Assembly: GCA_024637315.1 (NCBI GenBank)
Contig: JAGXFH010000081.1
Location: 1-40,290, forward strand
Source: Brevirhabdus sp.
GTDB lineage: Bacteria; Pseudomonadota; Alphaproteobacteria; Rhodobacterales; Rhodobacteraceae
Direction: 5' to 3'
Length of the DNA stretch: 40,290 bases
Positions 40,162-40,290 of the stretch are shown here, one piece after another; within the stretch, counting starts at the first letter, position 1, and each line of letters starts with the position of its first letter. The notes beneath the pieces were generated by a model. The model worked only from the letters and a program-made list of their open reading frames with translations. It ran no database searches and had not been told where the DNA came from. Both the position numbers and the translations under genes were made by a program.

Positions 40162-40290
40162 TAATCGCTTTGGAACAAATACTTTTTCTGATCCGACATT
40201 CGCTTCAATTTTTGGGCGTCGTTTGGTGGCGATCTTGTTTAGTTTTTTGGGGCTTATCGCGTACTTTAGTATTTCTTTCCTGTTTGCGGC

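Larger units (their letters stand above)
38818..40290 (-). pseudogene. AT-rich gene of unknown function, interrupted by an IS5-type element; 5' end off the edge
   Basis: The 3' part (38818-39323) reads, on the minus strand, RLAKARHITIDEIDNFAEV, then a region with FAFKGPGLKSS, KMGKNGDQCPRLFQKPADVF and CLIDGKDSKRLVLAY, and ends at the TAA at 38818. The part right of the element (40164-40290) reads ANRKEILKYAISPKKLNK and VGSEKVFVPKRL. If the element and one TA copy are removed, both parts join in one frame without a stop, and the frame is still open at the window edge. The gene is far richer in A+T than its surroundings. I do not recognise the family; nuclease-like folds come to mind but are not supported. 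Confidence 0.8.

Overview
This window looks like chromosome from a high-GC alphaproteobacterium of the Rhodobacterales (Rhodobacteraceae or Roseobacter type). The evidence is the divergent irr / fabA-fabB-fabI arrangement, the compact pobA-pcaDCHG...pcaB protocatechuate operon, the overlapping ATGA and TGATG gene junctions, and the repeated GGATATTT intergenic elements. These are family-level inferences; no search was run.

Layout. Positions 1-1926 hold a graveyard of insertion sequences: an IS110-type recombinase running off the left edge, then the 5' half of an IS630-type transposase joined head-on to the 5' half of an IS481-type transposase. Positions 2035-7622 (minus) hold a small ECF sigma / RskA-type anti-sigma system with three single genes for exported proteins (a fasciclin-domain protein, a DUF7282-like protein and a short unknown protein) and a large membrane patatin. 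Each of the three exported-protein genes has the same upstream sequence, GAAACT-N16-CGT, the best candidate for the promoter read by this sigma factor. Positions 7747-11558 carry an enolase-superfamily dehydratase, a zinc alcohol dehydrogenase and a drug-type MFS transporter. Positions 11717-18251 are an eight-gene operon (pobA, pcaD, pcaC, pcaH, pcaG, an alpha/beta hydrolase, a beta-keto-acid cleavage enzyme, pcaB). It converts 4-hydroxybenzoate through protocatechuate to beta-ketoadipate. No pcaIJ or pcaF is present, and the cleavage enzyme may finish the pathway.

Positions 18596-22267 are a tight four-gene minus operon (a frameshifted nuclease-like gene, a threonine dehydratase-like enzyme, an alpha/beta hydrolase, a haloacid dehalogenase), followed upstream by an M50 metalloprotease. 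Positions 23251-25804 are fabI-fabB-fabA for unsaturated fatty acid synthesis, divergent from irr. Positions 26539-33431 (mainly plus) carry a ThuA/Gfo-Idh-MocA pair, a copper pair (DUF2946-like and PCu(A)C), a small membrane protein and an ArnC/ArnT-like lipid glycosylation operon. Positions 33505-36363 (minus) hold DUF6768, acylphosphatase and a PQQ-type sugar dehydrogenase with a broken dihaem cytochrome c.

The housekeeping gene lepA (36805-38604) lies between two inverted copies of a roughly 130-bp repeat. At the right edge an intact 838-bp IS5/IS427-type element with a TA duplication has split an AT-rich gene of unknown function. Removing the element restores one open frame across the junction.

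The observations most worth following are the ECF promoter regulon, the lepA-flanking inverted repeat, the cleavage enzyme inside the pca operon, and the IS5-broken gene. I saw no CRISPR array, tRNA or rRNA.
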